From contig JAKTNV010000009.1 in assembly GCA_022747635.1 (NCBI GenBank), forward strand, positions 68,098,407 to 68,162,406: DNA of 64,000 nt, read 5' to 3'. This DNA comes from Hetaerina americana (Eukaryota > Arthropoda > Insecta > Odonata > Calopterygidae). The translations under genes were made by a program, and so were the position numbers. This document shows, piece by piece, positions 22,350-35,000 of this stretch (position 1 is its first letter; each line of letters opens with the position of its first letter). A model generated the notes under the pieces. It was not told the origin of the DNA, did no database searches, and worked only from the letters and a program-made list of their open reading frames with translations.

Positions 22350-25300
22350 ACATAGCAGCAATATCTGATATAAGTTTATTTTCCATTAACTTATCCTGGA
22401 TGCGTTTTAAGCATATCATAGATTCTAATGATTTGGGCAAGATCTTATGTTTAAGATGATTGATTAGGTCAGAAATATAACGTTAAGTGTCATCTTTAGG
22501 TTAATTATGTTGATTCTCTCATAATTTTGCTTTTATACTTATGAAAAATGAGAAATAAATTTCATTTACATAGAAGCCTATGCCTTAATTAGACAAAGGG
22601 TAGTATATTCATTGTTTACAATAAATATTACCTCCATTGTCCAAATATAACGGAGACTTTCAATTTAGCTGAGAATAATTTACATTATCCGAATGCCTAT
22701 TTTTTCGCTACTAACTACCATGCGGAATTTAAAATGCACAGTACAGTTTGTAGTTACCCAATAATGACGAATTCTGATTTATTTTGAGGAAATCAATTAA
22801 GTATCTAAATATGTAATATTAGAAAAAATTTTTAATTGCCCAATACTTTTACTGCTTATTCTTAATTGTTGTGAGAGCCTCCTTAAGAAAATTAAAGAAA
22901 TAAAAAGGGATGTGAAACGTGTATTTGTTTTAATTTATACATTTTCAAAATACATTATTTCTTAAAAACCTAGAAACTCTTGTGTATAAGTCTGACATAC
23001 TGAGAAAACAAATGCAAATTATTAAAAATCAGTTCATTTGAATAACCCAATTCCTAGTTTAATAATGTTAAACCTCTTTTGAAACTATTGTAAGGGCACA
23101 CCATTCAGTCGCATGAAATAATTTTTCAACTTAAATTTTCCCTATAAAATTTGAAAGCCGAATAATAGCATGAAGTCCAGTAATGTCCATTATGTTCTAT
23201 TATCAAAATGCAAGAGAATTAATTTAACTATCAGTAATGAGTAGTGAACATTAATTATTTTTATAATTTATTTTTTTATCTAAATTATATTATTATTGGC
23301 AGTGGTCTACCTGCATGTGTTTTCATGGACCCTGTTCCTATCCGTTATCATATTCTTTCTCTTCAAATAAAAGCACTGAAAATGTTCTTAAATGGCATGC
23401 ATAATATTACAATAACTTATTTGTCGTCAGATCTACTTAATGCCTATCTGCCATAATTATATCTAAACTATTCTTTTCCTCTTCTTTTACCCATCCTCGG
23501 CCTTGATTTCACTTCATTATTCCCTCCATTGCCGTATTTAGCATTTCTTCATATTCTAAGTATCTGCTGAATACACGTATCCTATCTAAGTGCGACTGAT
23601 GTTCTCTGGAAATCCAAAATTATTTTAGTAAAATGAGCAGACCTTCATCGATAATTTTAATTTCCTCCATTTTTCTTCTTAACTTTTCTCCACTATTTTC
23701 AATAAAATGGACCCTAGCCAACTAATCAACTCTTAACATATTCCTTTAAAATTTATGCCTGAATTAATTTGAGAAAACTTAAATGAGTGCTGTCTTTTTT
23801 CACTCATTCTCATATTAAATGCCATATTGTTTGAGAAAATTTGGTTTTCGGAAACAATGCATAAACATTTGTAAAAAACATCATTTCTCGAGGGTAAGAC
23901 ATTGAATTAGGTTAATTCCTTTAGATACCTTAATGATACAAAATAAAGACAAAAAAGAGAAATAATGGAAAAAGATCTAAGTTATTCATATCTATGGATA
24001 AATTTCTATTCTAGGACACCGAATACAAGTTACCACATTCAGACCCTTGAACCTTTTAGGGATCACTAACTGATTGAGCGAATCTATGTAAAATGTTCCA
24101 TCCCTGTTAACTTAAACTAACGAAATCATGAAGTTACTCAAGGCACCCATTTGCATTGTATGGTTAAACGATATTGATTAAATAAGATCACTTTTAAGTA
24201 AATAGACTTATGACTCTCCCTCGCATTGAACAAATTGAACTAATATATCCCTTTGATGACCGTTTTGCTCATATGTATGGCTGTTGTCCCACAAGGCACG
24301 TCTCTGATTCTACTTAGTAAGGTATTTTTAAAATAAACTTCCCAATCTATCTCTTCAAGTTTCAATTATCATAAACTCTACTTAAAATTTTCCAGATCTT
24401 CCAGTGGTTTAGTTTGTTGCCGAGCTATACAAATACCAGAAATGATTTACTCAGTGAAGTGGTTAAGAGAAAATGTCAATATTAGTCAATCTATTAGCAA
24501 ACTCTCAGAGTTGTATTCTTAAGTCTCCACCATCCTTCGTATTCTTGATATTAAGTGCACATCTTTTTTTTGCCTGCAAAGATGCTGTGTCTGATCATTG
24601 CATCTTTGCTCTCTCGTATAAATGTCAAAGAACGATGTCAAAGATGAGTCCCACGTATTCGCTATTGTCTGCCATTTATGGAAAATATATTGTGGTTTTA
24701 TTTTGGAATATATTATTTCTTTACTTTGAGTAAAATTAATCGTTTTAAGAAAAATCATCATTCTTTCCATTAAACGAATTACATTAGTAAGAATAATTTT
24801 TTGAAAACACTCTACTCTAAACCCTATGCTCTATGACATTGCTGGTCAAGACAAAAAATACGTTCGGTAAGTATTACAGAAAAAGGACAAGCACAGTTAA
24901 GCGATAGATGTTTGCAAATTCATAGCTAAATTTATGCTACCAGAGGGCTGAATAGAACACAATAAATGTCAATTCAAGGAATTATCCTCTAATTAATGCA
25001 ACTTGTATGTGAATAAAACTTAGGGGAAAAATATGCACCATATAGGCAATTTTTAAAAGTCTCACGTACATGTCTAAAATTTTAGTCCAAATCGCAGCAA
25101 TACAGATTATACATTGACGTCTACAATGGTAAAAATATAGTATATAATGGAGTCTTATTGGAACAAGGTTTTAGCTAAGGCTTTTAACTAATTTAAATCA
25201 ATCAAGCGTAAAAAATATTACTATTAATGAGAAATGAAGAAAATGTTTAAATTGAAAGGAAACATGTAATTGTTTATAATAATGGACAAGGATTTTGTTA

Positions 25301-26475
25301 CGTAAAGGACAGGGTGAAATGCATAGAAAAATACTACGCGTCCAAGAGAAAACAGAGGAAACTGGAGTTTAATATTTCGACAGAAGTATATGCTCTCTAA
25401 ATGCAAAGCAGACAATATCAAACAGGGCCAAGTGCCATGAGAAAGCTGTTTGACAGTTACATTCAATTAAAAATGCTCACTAATACCATCATACAGTAAC
25501 GCGTTCCTAGACAAGATATTAATTTGAGAAATAAATACATGAAAGGAGATATTAGGAAAGACTGTCTAAGGAGAGATAAGCTGCGTTGGGTGGAAATGTA
25601 GGTCCATATTGCAGCAAGGAATGAGGGTTAATGGTAATTTTCTGCGTGGAAAAGGTTAGTTAAGCCATATCCTGAATTGCATTATCATTACGTAAACTCC
25701 GAATTACAGTGATTTTCTGTGATAGTTTTTCATTTTAACAGAATGTAGAAAAAACATAATTTGCCACTTATGTAAAGATAGAACATTAAATATTAAAAGA
25801 AAAAGAATTAGAGGATTGAGTTCAACCGCGAATTATGGTAAAAATAAATATGAGTCGATCATAAAGACGAGTTTATGAAATGGAACAATGAATTTACGCC
25901 CAGGATTATGCAAAACAAAGCAATAAGGAGTAATCGATATCGAAAAAAAGAAACTAACTGGGCGAAAGAAACGTATTGGCGGAAGCAGTGCAAAGGATAT
26001 AGAGAGCTTAAGACAGAAAGTACGTTATGCACAGGAAAGTGAAACATGTTAAAAAAGAGGAAACCGATCCATACTATTGAAAAAACGATAGTAAACTTAT
26101 AAATCGATCCAGAGAAGATTCAGAAAGGATGGAAAATATGCAAGAAGAAGCCGATTAAAAATCAGGGTTGCAAGTTAAGAAGACATGGCGTCAATTATAT
26201 TAGGCCATAGATCATATCCTTGTCTTCTAGATAGAAAGGTAATTTATTGAATTGAAATAAAAAATGCAACATTTAATGCACCATGTGAAATACCCACAAA
26301 CCGTTGAAATTTAATGAATTTAAAACCATGAATGAATGAAACAAAATTAATTTACGAACAAAGGAAAGACTAATTGGTGTCATTTTTGAGGAAGATGTTT
26401 CGCCGGGAAGATAATGTCAGTTCAGTGTTATTGATTCTTTAAAATATTACAAAGCGACTGTAGATGACGGCTAGA
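22350..26475. other. AT-rich sequence, nothing firmly recognised
   Basis: Many short frames, all without domains. Around 25,860-26,160 the plus strand has a lysine- and arginine-rich, purine-rich character similar to LINE linker regions, which would fit the LINE piece that starts at 26,480, but this is not demonstrated. Confidence 0.4.
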
Positions 26476-26479
26476 GAAA

Positions 26480-26745
26480 AATTCCTTTGGTATTGCTCGC
26501 AGCTAAGGTATTATGTAGAATAATAAACAAAAGTTTGGAGAAGGGGCAATGGACACTTACGTGGTGATAACTTTGGTTTCAGATGGAGGGAACTTATTCA
26601 AAATACTACACCAGAAATTATGCAACCGATTAAAATAAACATGTAATACATCCGAGGCGTAATTATTGGATTTGAATGTTTTGAGAACTTTGAAAAAAAT
26701 AAAAGGTGCATAAATTATAGAATATTGGACTAGGCTGAAAGAAGG
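26480..26745 (+). mobile_element. LINE reverse transcriptase fragment, other family
   Basis: PLVLLAAKVLCRIINKSLEKG (first part about 26,485-26,545) resembles the LLSVxxKVLCRIIxxRLE block of a LINE group distinct from copies A to J. GDNFGFRWREL (about 26,560-26,592) fits the EEQxGFRxGR block that follows. Stops interrupt it and no further blocks are readable. Confidence 0.45.
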
Positions 26746-26749
26746 TAAG

Positions 26750-26995
26750 CCCATTTAAACACACATCATAGTGTGAATAGGTATGGGTGGCTGGTGACGA
26801 TTTGATATGCGAAGGGGAGGAGAGTGAGAGATTGGGAAGAACAGACGTGATAGGAAATGGCTCTATCTTAGAAAATCATTTCATATTGCTAACGTACACG
26901 CGGAGAATATGTTGACAAATCCATGCTGCGAGCAGAATTTAATATTGCTTACGAGTGGGAAATGTAAGATTTTAGCTTAGCTTCTGGCTGACCAG
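26750..26995. other. AT-rich sequence, nothing recognised
   Basis: Short gap between two LINE fragments of opposite orientation. Confidence 0.4.
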
Positions 26996-26999
26996 TAGT

Positions 27000-28260
27000 C
27001 AGTAGGCACTACTGACTTCATCGGGTCTCTTTCTCTTTCACATCTTCAATGAGCCCCTTTTCACCTCCGTTTACTTCCTTCCTCCCTTCATTTCGTCCAA
27101 CATGAATATCTAATCCCCCCATTCTTTGTCTGCCATACGCTCTTCCCTCGGTCACCATCTTCAACATCCCATTGCCAATCAACCCACCCTCAGCAGGGGA
27201 TCCATCTCTCCCACTTCCCTTTGAATTTTCTCAGCAATCCTCCTTTCTCCCCCACCATGCCTAGCACTTCCTAGTTTGTTTTGCTTTTCGTCCATTTCAC
27301 CTTTCCCATACTTCTCTGCAACCTTCAATATTTGAATATCAATATTTCAAAAACCTCTAATTTTTGCCTAAGATTCTGCTTCAATTTATTTAGATTTCCG
27401 AGCCGTACAATCCTCTCCAAATCAAAGTTTTAACGAGCTTTTTCTTAACATTCCTGTTCAAAATCCCCGTCTTCAATTCCCCCTCCCTGAGAAAACTTCT
27501 TTTTCTAATTTTACTCTTTGCCCTATGACCCTATATGAGTATCAAAGTACTTTGATCATTTGCATTCCAAACACTTCCTAGTTATATAAACTTTTCCACC
27601 AGCTTTAGTTTTGCCCAGCGAGATTAATAAATAGTTTTGCTAATTTCTTGCCAGGAAACCGCATTATATTTCTTTTATTTTTATATGTTTTCATCTCATG
27701 CCTATGGCGCTCAACTTTCAATTCAACAAGCCGAGTTTACAACCCCTTGGCTGACTGAAAAATTAAATTTCGATCATCTGCAAATCAACCTAATTTTATA
27801 AGCGTCCCACCGGCTTTAATTTCTACTTCCAGCTCCTTCCATTCCTATTTAATCATTTACTCCCCATATACGCTGAACAGTAGAGGTGATAATGTACACA
27901 CCTGTCTTACTCTTCTTCCTTAAACTGCCCATCCGGACTCTCCATCCGCTACTCGTATCTGAGCTTTCTGAGACATGAATACGTTGCGGAGAGATACCCT
28001 ATACATTCAATCTAATCTTATTTTCTGCAATAAAGTCATGAAATATACCAAGACACTGTATGAAACCCTTTCTAGCAATCCACAAAATAGACAAATACAT
28101 TCTGATTGTATTCTAAGTTTCTTACTATCAATGGCCTCTTTACTGCGATGGCGTCACGCGCGTGCAGCTTCTTCCGGAATCCATATTGATCGTCCCCAAA
28201 AGCATTCATTTTCCCTGCTCTCCATCCTCTTATTAATGATTTGAGAACCACTTAACTTGC
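27000..28260 (-). mobile_element. Decayed LINE copy E, long minus-strand copy
   Basis: Read on the minus strand from high to low coordinates the blocks are in the right order. DQYGFRKKLHARDAI is at about 28,192-28,150. FVYFVD is near 28,110 in the place of the first catalytic block. CTLSPLLFSVYGE is at about 27,900-27,862. FADD is at about 27,785-27,772, holding the two catalytic aspartates. HEMKTYKNKRN follows near 27,690. The C-terminal blocks are KTLIWRGLYGSE near 27,410 and GMVGEKGGLLRK near 27,235. Frameshifts and stops between blocks make it inactive. It aligns with copy B and supplies that copy's sequence without the mariner. Confidence 0.8.
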
Positions 28261-28264
28261 GTGC

Positions 28265-31200
28265 GAAATGAGACTTGCAGTCCTGTGGTCCTCAAATATA
28301 TTTTTACGGCGTTCGCTTTTTGGCAATTAAACTGACACTAACTGCTTGATTCCAATTTCATTATTGCTACAGAAACAGTTGAAAAATACTCTTTCTTCCA
28401 TATTTTTCTAAACCATTAGTAGTTCAGCAGAAACTTTGTCTACTTACACGGTGTCATTTTGTTTCAATTCCCCTAATACTCTCTAAATTGGCATGGAGTA
28501 AGCCTGGACCTTAGCTATCCTCTTATGCGTCATATTCTCTCTTTATCTCTAATCTCGCATATCTGATTAGTTTTGTTCGCTAATAGTTATTTTTGGGCAC
28601 AGATTTAGGGACAACGTGACCGACTCCCACATTTTCACGGCAGTTGATGGAAACACGGGTCACAATTTAGTAATTTTTAAAAAGATAAAACAGGGAATAT
28701 GGTTTTAAAAAAAGGACTATCAGCAGGCTATAGGAAAAATTATCAATGAGTGAAAGAAGTTGGATACTACATAGAAAAAATGGAACCATATCACTAAAGG
28801 TAAGTAAATAAGCAACAGCAAGGGGAAAAAGGACAATTGAACTTGAAATGCATTTCAAGAAATATTTAAGCATTTCAAGAATGAAAATAGAAACATTTTT
28901 AAACGTGACGAGGCGTGTCTCATTAATTTCTGAAAAATTGTATAACATAGCGCACTAATTGGGTCCATATGAACAGTAACATTTCTCAAAAAGCCATTCT
29001 CACGAGCTTCCCAAAGTAAATATTATTAGATCCAGCGATTCTTGAGAATAGTAGAAAGGGGAACAACTTCTTTCCTCAATGCCACAAAATTTATCCTATC
29101 AGGCCAGGATATGAATATGTCGATTGTGTGTTGAAGAATGTGCTTGTTATTTAGATATTAATTGGTATTTTTATGCCAACGGCGTCATCCCTATTCCAAC
29201 TGCACTTTGATGACAGAGAAATAGAACATAACCAAAAAATCATTGCAAAGATATTTGCATACTCTTTGTGTCCTATTTAACGTTTTTCTATTTCTTAATG
29301 AGAGAAACAATTTGTTAAACATTATCGTAAGAATATTTTTGCATGCGTTAATGTAAAACGTAACTGCATATAAAACTTAACATTAGAAAGAGGCAATCAA
29401 AATACTTTTTAGATTGCAGCGGCTCCCGCTAAAGAAATAATGACGGCAAGCAAAAAAAGCATTTAGGACATTTAGGAACTCATTAACATAAATATAAAGG
29501 ATAATATAAAATAGAATTTTTTCATTATAAAGTTTGCAACTGATATCCATGCCTTAAGTCTTGTTTAGACGCTCTCATATGAATAAGTGAAGAGTAACAG
29601 GCAATTTAATGTCTCCTTGTTGTATTCGCAATATTTCTATTCATTTAATATCCATTTCTTACTACTCCGTTTTCTAACCATAAAAAATTCTACCAGTTTC
29701 CAAAGGCTGCAGCTGCAGTTATTTTCCAAAGGCTGCAGCTTAAATAAACTTGTATTTTACTAGTATAAGAAAACCAATAAACAACCGGAAGGTTGGGTCT
29801 GGGTGATGATAATGGCCATCTAATGCAGACTTTTCAGTTCGCAAAATTTACACAGGAAGTAAAATGGCCATTTTTTGCCTTGTGCTGTCAGACCTTTTAC
29901 AGAAAGATCTAGTACCTCCCATGCTCCATTGCTTGGGTGAAACTGAGGATGCACGGAAGCGTCACTCGCAATCAAATCCTGGCCCTCAGCTTAATAGATG
30001 ACTTCTCCAACCATTGGAGTACCGCGTCCCACCATTAACATGACTCCTGCTTAATATTTACGATAGTTTATTTGTTAAAAGAAAAGACTGATATACACTG
30101 ATATACTGAAAAGGTTCACTCAAAAATACTAAAACAAGTTCAGTAAATATGTAAAATACTTGGATGCCATTGATGATACTGTAAGAGGATACGATAGGAT
30201 AAGATACCGCCCCATTATTTTGTTATTTAAACAACAGATGCAATATGCTTCGAGCATTTGGAGCATTTACCAAATGAGTTATCACTCGCTCTATAAAAAT
30301 ATTTAAAAGAATTCGAACACCCACCATAATTGTCATTAAAACCCATTGGTATACGCTCACCCTAAATTGCAAAGAGCTGCTACATGCAATATTTAAAACA
30401 GTGCATCTAGAGAAGGTATTAATCTCTGGGTAAAAGTTGTGAAAATGAAAAAAAATCAAGCTGACGTCGATAGCTGAGTTACTTTGCCCATTCTGATGGA
30501 CTAATAAATTCATGTGAAAGAACTAAAGAAACTAATATTCCACTGTAAATGGCCTGCATGAAGCATTAAGCGTCCAGACTAACGTCTTAGAGAAAAAGCA
30601 TTGAGCTTAAGAAATGGGGCACAATTGGAGTGCACATATATTTTGGCCTCACGATCATGAACATTGTTTCTAACTATTGTAAGCGGAAATATTTATTTTA
30701 ATGCCCGAAGAATTTCATATCAAATTTTTCGGTTGCAAAAAAACACACAGAACTTGCATGTGTATTTTAATTTTTTCCCGGGGAAATTTCCTCATTCATG
30801 AAGCTTTCCCAAAAAAATTTAATTATGCACAAACAAATTAGGATCCTAGTACTTCGATGAGATTCGTACTCAAAACTTCTAGTTTAGCGCAATGTCACGG
30901 TCTGTGACTGATTTAGTATACTTATACGGATCACCTAATTTACTTCTAGGTCTACGAATGACTTAAAATAATGATAGAACAGATTCCCTAATATTCAAGT
31001 TAATCCAATTAAAAGATTTATATTTTGATTTTTTGATGTCACCACATATTTTTCAGTGTCCAAGTTTGCCTTGGATCATTTATAAAAAAACTCTCGCAAA
31101 GTTACTCAAGAAAACAAAACATTTTATTTTAAGGATTCAGGTATAGTATTAGCCTTGCATATTTTTATTCCAATTTAATTGTATTTGTAACATTAAATGT

Positions 31201-31385
31201 CTGATGATTAAGACAGGTAGTATATCTATGTAAAATATATAAAATTAGATATAGAATTAATAATATCCAATTAATGTCTCTAACGCTCAATCTTGAGGGG
31301 AATGGTAATAGAATGCGGAATATTGACACAGTTTACATGCTGCAGCGAGTCAATAACGTTCAAAATGTTATCAATTTTATTGACT
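28265..31385. other. AT-rich sequence, nothing recognised
   Basis: An 18-base direct repeat (TTTCCAAAGGCTGCAGCT at 29,697-29,714 and 29,723-29,740) is the only clear structure. Frames at 28,667-28,948 and 30,223-30,513 (minus) have no domain. Confidence 0.4.
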
Positions 31386-31389
31386 GAAT

Positions 31390-32010
31390 ATACCGACCTG
31401 CAAAAGAGACGAATGCAGGGGAAAAGAAGACGCAGAATCGAATGAAAAAATCGGTGAGAATAGGAAAACAGAATGTTAGAACAATGGTGAAGGCAGGAAA
31501 ATTAGAAGATACAAAGTGACAGATTATTGGGGAAACATACGTTTCAGGGCAGTGCAGGGTGAGACGAAAGGATAGCGAGAAATCCTGGATTGATAGTTAT
31601 AGAGTATTATGCAGCGGAGGGGAAGAGAGTGAGCAAGGGATTGTTATAATACGGCTCAAAGAGGTAAATAGAAGCATGGCAAAAATAGAGCAAGCGACTC
31701 TTAGAATATTTTTAGTTGAAGAAAAAGGAAAGGAAATGAACTTGGTCAATCTTTAGGTCTGTATGCCCCCAAGAAACCAGAAAGAAGTCAATAGGATATA
31801 CGATCAGTAAGAGAACATAGTCGCGGGTGCTCCTGGACAGAAACTTTTAACAGTGATGGGATATTGGAATTCGACGGAAGGTGAAGAGAGAGATGATAAT
31901 TAGGTGCAGTATTACGGATTAGGAACAAGAAATTAATGCCGGGAAAAAGTAATAGTCTTCCACAGAAGACAGAGACTCTTTATGACAAACACTTGGTTTA
32001 GGCACCACAA
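31390..32010 (+). mobile_element. Decayed LINE copy F (endonuclease domain)
   Basis: The plus strand shows an apurinic-type endonuclease domain that would nick target DNA. RIGKQNVRTMVKAGKLED (about 31,455-31,510) matches the NVRTM start with its conserved N. YRVLCSGGEESEQGIVI lies in the frame at 31,559-31,756. VMGYWNSTEG (about 31,853-31,882) stands where the catalytic GDFN block is expected, with D replaced by Y. NTWFRHHKG near 31,987-32,013 is the distal conserved block. The copy stops abruptly near 32,013. Stops between blocks make it inactive. Confidence 0.75.
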
Positions 32011-32014
32011 AGGG

Positions 32015-35000
32015 TGCAGGCTTATTTTTAAAATTCCGGGAAGGTTTCTTTTACCGCCCCCAGCACCTTTTCCTCACCCTCGCTGGCTCTTTTCTCTTCC
32101 GCTGTATTCTCACTTCAGTAACATTATAAATCTCTTTTTCTAGCTCGGCAAAGAGTAAGACTAGACCGAAGCTATCTTTATCTACGTCATAGCCTCTCTC
32201 TATGCCTAATCTTGAAGATATAATTTCTTTTCCTTACAATTCCTTTATGTATTCCTTCACTTCCCTTCTGGTGCTACTAATATTTTAGTGAGAAATTTGA
32301 TTGTTTGCAAAACTTTAATTCTACTGCATCCTACTAGGGTTTTAAACGCTGTGAAACGCAATAATTTCACATTATTTCAGTAAAGTTTGCATGTCCTCGC
32401 AAAGCATTTTCCACCACGCTTCTTTTACTCTTTTGGTTACCCGCCTCGGTTTGTAAATTAATTCATTGTAAGTATTTCTCTTTACTGGGTATCGATCATA
32501 AATAAGAATATTCAAGAAAAAAATTCAGCTAAACCGGATAGTACGTTTCATTTCACAGGGTGCAGGCTCAAGTGTTCATGAGAATCTGAGTGCTGGAGTA
32601 GAAATATTAGACTACTATTAGACAAACTATTTCCCAATTTTACATTTGGGTTTGAAACGAGCACATGAAAATCACGTAAACTATTCACGCCGTCTGATCC
32701 TGTATTTAAAGAAAAAATCATTTGAATTTTATTTTGAAAGAAAGCGTTAGTCCGATAGTACAGCGATAGCAAGTGTTCTGACAGACTAACTGATATAAGT
32801 AATTTTTTCATGCACAGTGTTGGCTTGAGAATATAAACCGCATGGCAAAGCAGAATATATAATCTATTTAGAAGCATACACTCGAATTAACTAGGTACAT
32901 AAAAAATGATTTCACTTAGCTTGGGTAGGGCTATTAATAGAAGATGTATATAACAATATAATATTCTTTTCTTGATTTTAAATTTCTGTTCCTCGAGGGT
33001 ATTCTATTCCAGGCGAATGTTAATTTCTTTGGAACATTGTGTCTCTTTGCAGAATGGCATTGAATTTTACCGAAACATTTAGATATGAGGTATGTTTAAA
33101 CTAATGGTCTTTTAATAACCCCATACAGATTAGTTTTATCCCATAGAAAGTTGGTTAGTGCATTAGTCCACCGTAATAATTATAGTTTTTGTAATATGCT
33201 GATCATTTATCATTTGTTTCTTAAAATTATAACTGTATATCAGGAGGAACTTCTTTCCCCGACAGTTGCCTTCGGCTAAAAGTGATCTCCTAAACACCTG
33301 TAAGTTATACTCCTTGGAATAATATGGATACAACACGAGTAAAATGCTTACGAAATAACACTTCAATTTTTTACTTTCAGGGATTTTTAAATGTTAGAAA
33401 CATGTTAGGAACATATTATATAATATCCACATTCAAACAATGTTTAAAATGCATTTAAAAATTAAATTCGAACTATAGATTGAAAACTAGTAAAAAATGA
33501 ATTTTAATAATACCTGCCTCACTATATGGAAGATGGTGTTGACAAATCAACTTGTTTCGCAGGTATGCCATTCAACCGAATATTTGCAAAAAATAACTTC
33601 TAATAATTAGTTGAACAGCTCGTGGGATGGTAGCACAAATCAGTATAGATAGAAAAATTAAAACGCAAAAATTGAAATTTTTGAAGAAGTTGATGTGCTA
33701 GAGCTGCTTTGGATTTTGTAAATTTTATTCGGTATTCGGAAATTGGGTATTCTTATTATTATAAGAAAACGCTACAAAAAATGAATAACCCTTCGGAGAG
33801 AGAAGAGAATGGACAAGAATTAAGAACAATACTGCGAATACTTTTTCACTTAATGGAGACACTAGCACAACACATGACTGCGCAAGTATGTTAGAAATTT
33901 TGCGAAAGTAAATGTGGCACATATTCGAAGAAATGTATTTAAATATAATTCTTTCTGTGAAACCTTCGCTGCCCTCGGAAAAAATTATTGCATTGAATAT
34001 GTACGTAGTAAATTATTTCTGCTACGGACGCAATTTAGACTAAATACTTTTTCAATTTCTACTTGACAAGGGCAAAGGAAACTTATTTCATCGAATGTCT
34101 TAATTTAGTCTATCAACCGCAAATTCGCCCAAAAAAATTATCAACTAAAAAGCCATTGTAGAGTTGCCTTATATGATTCTCAATCGTAATTAATATTTAC
34201 AAAAAAATATTTTTGACATACACGGACGCATCGTGGAAAAACGAAGAATATTGTGGGCATTATTATCTATCGTGATCGAAATTAATAAAAATACTATAAT
34301 ATAGGATGGCACAAAAACATAAAAACTGGATTGGATATATCATTCATTCATTCATATATTAGAAAATTCATTTGGTTTTATATTAGTATTAATTAGCTTT
34401 TCAAAGAGCAATGCTCTATTTACGTAGGAACCACTAGTTATTAATACAACATTTCATCTTTTTACCTTCAATGTTCTAGAAATATAATTACTTGTGCGTA
34501 TTACAAGGAATTTGTGTGTTGCTATAATTGATCACTAACGATGAGTCATATAATAACATTGAATATGGTTGATGACAATTTTGATCCTCTTTTTCATATA
34601 ATCAGGCATCATTTGGTCCACACAACCAACCCAAAACCTGTTTCAGGAGGTTCTCCGGAATGAAAATTTTACGCATCAGCGCCTTCTTTATTCCGTGTAG
34701 AGTTAGTTTTAAGACACAAACGATAAATATTCGAACAATAAGGTTTTACATAAGAAAACCTTTCGTTTGTTATATTCTTGAATTTGGTTTAATATATTCG
34801 TACCGTGACAGAGTGTGCTAGATATTGGAACTAAAATAGAATTAGCTATGAAAACATGAGCTTAAGTCAAAGTTGAACGTTTCCCACGCTGCAAACTTTA
34901 ATGAACTATTATATATTCCGGACTATTCATAAAATTAACTACGTTGTTCGTGAAGAAACCGTCGTACGATGGTTTACTCGAAAGACAAATTAATCTCAAT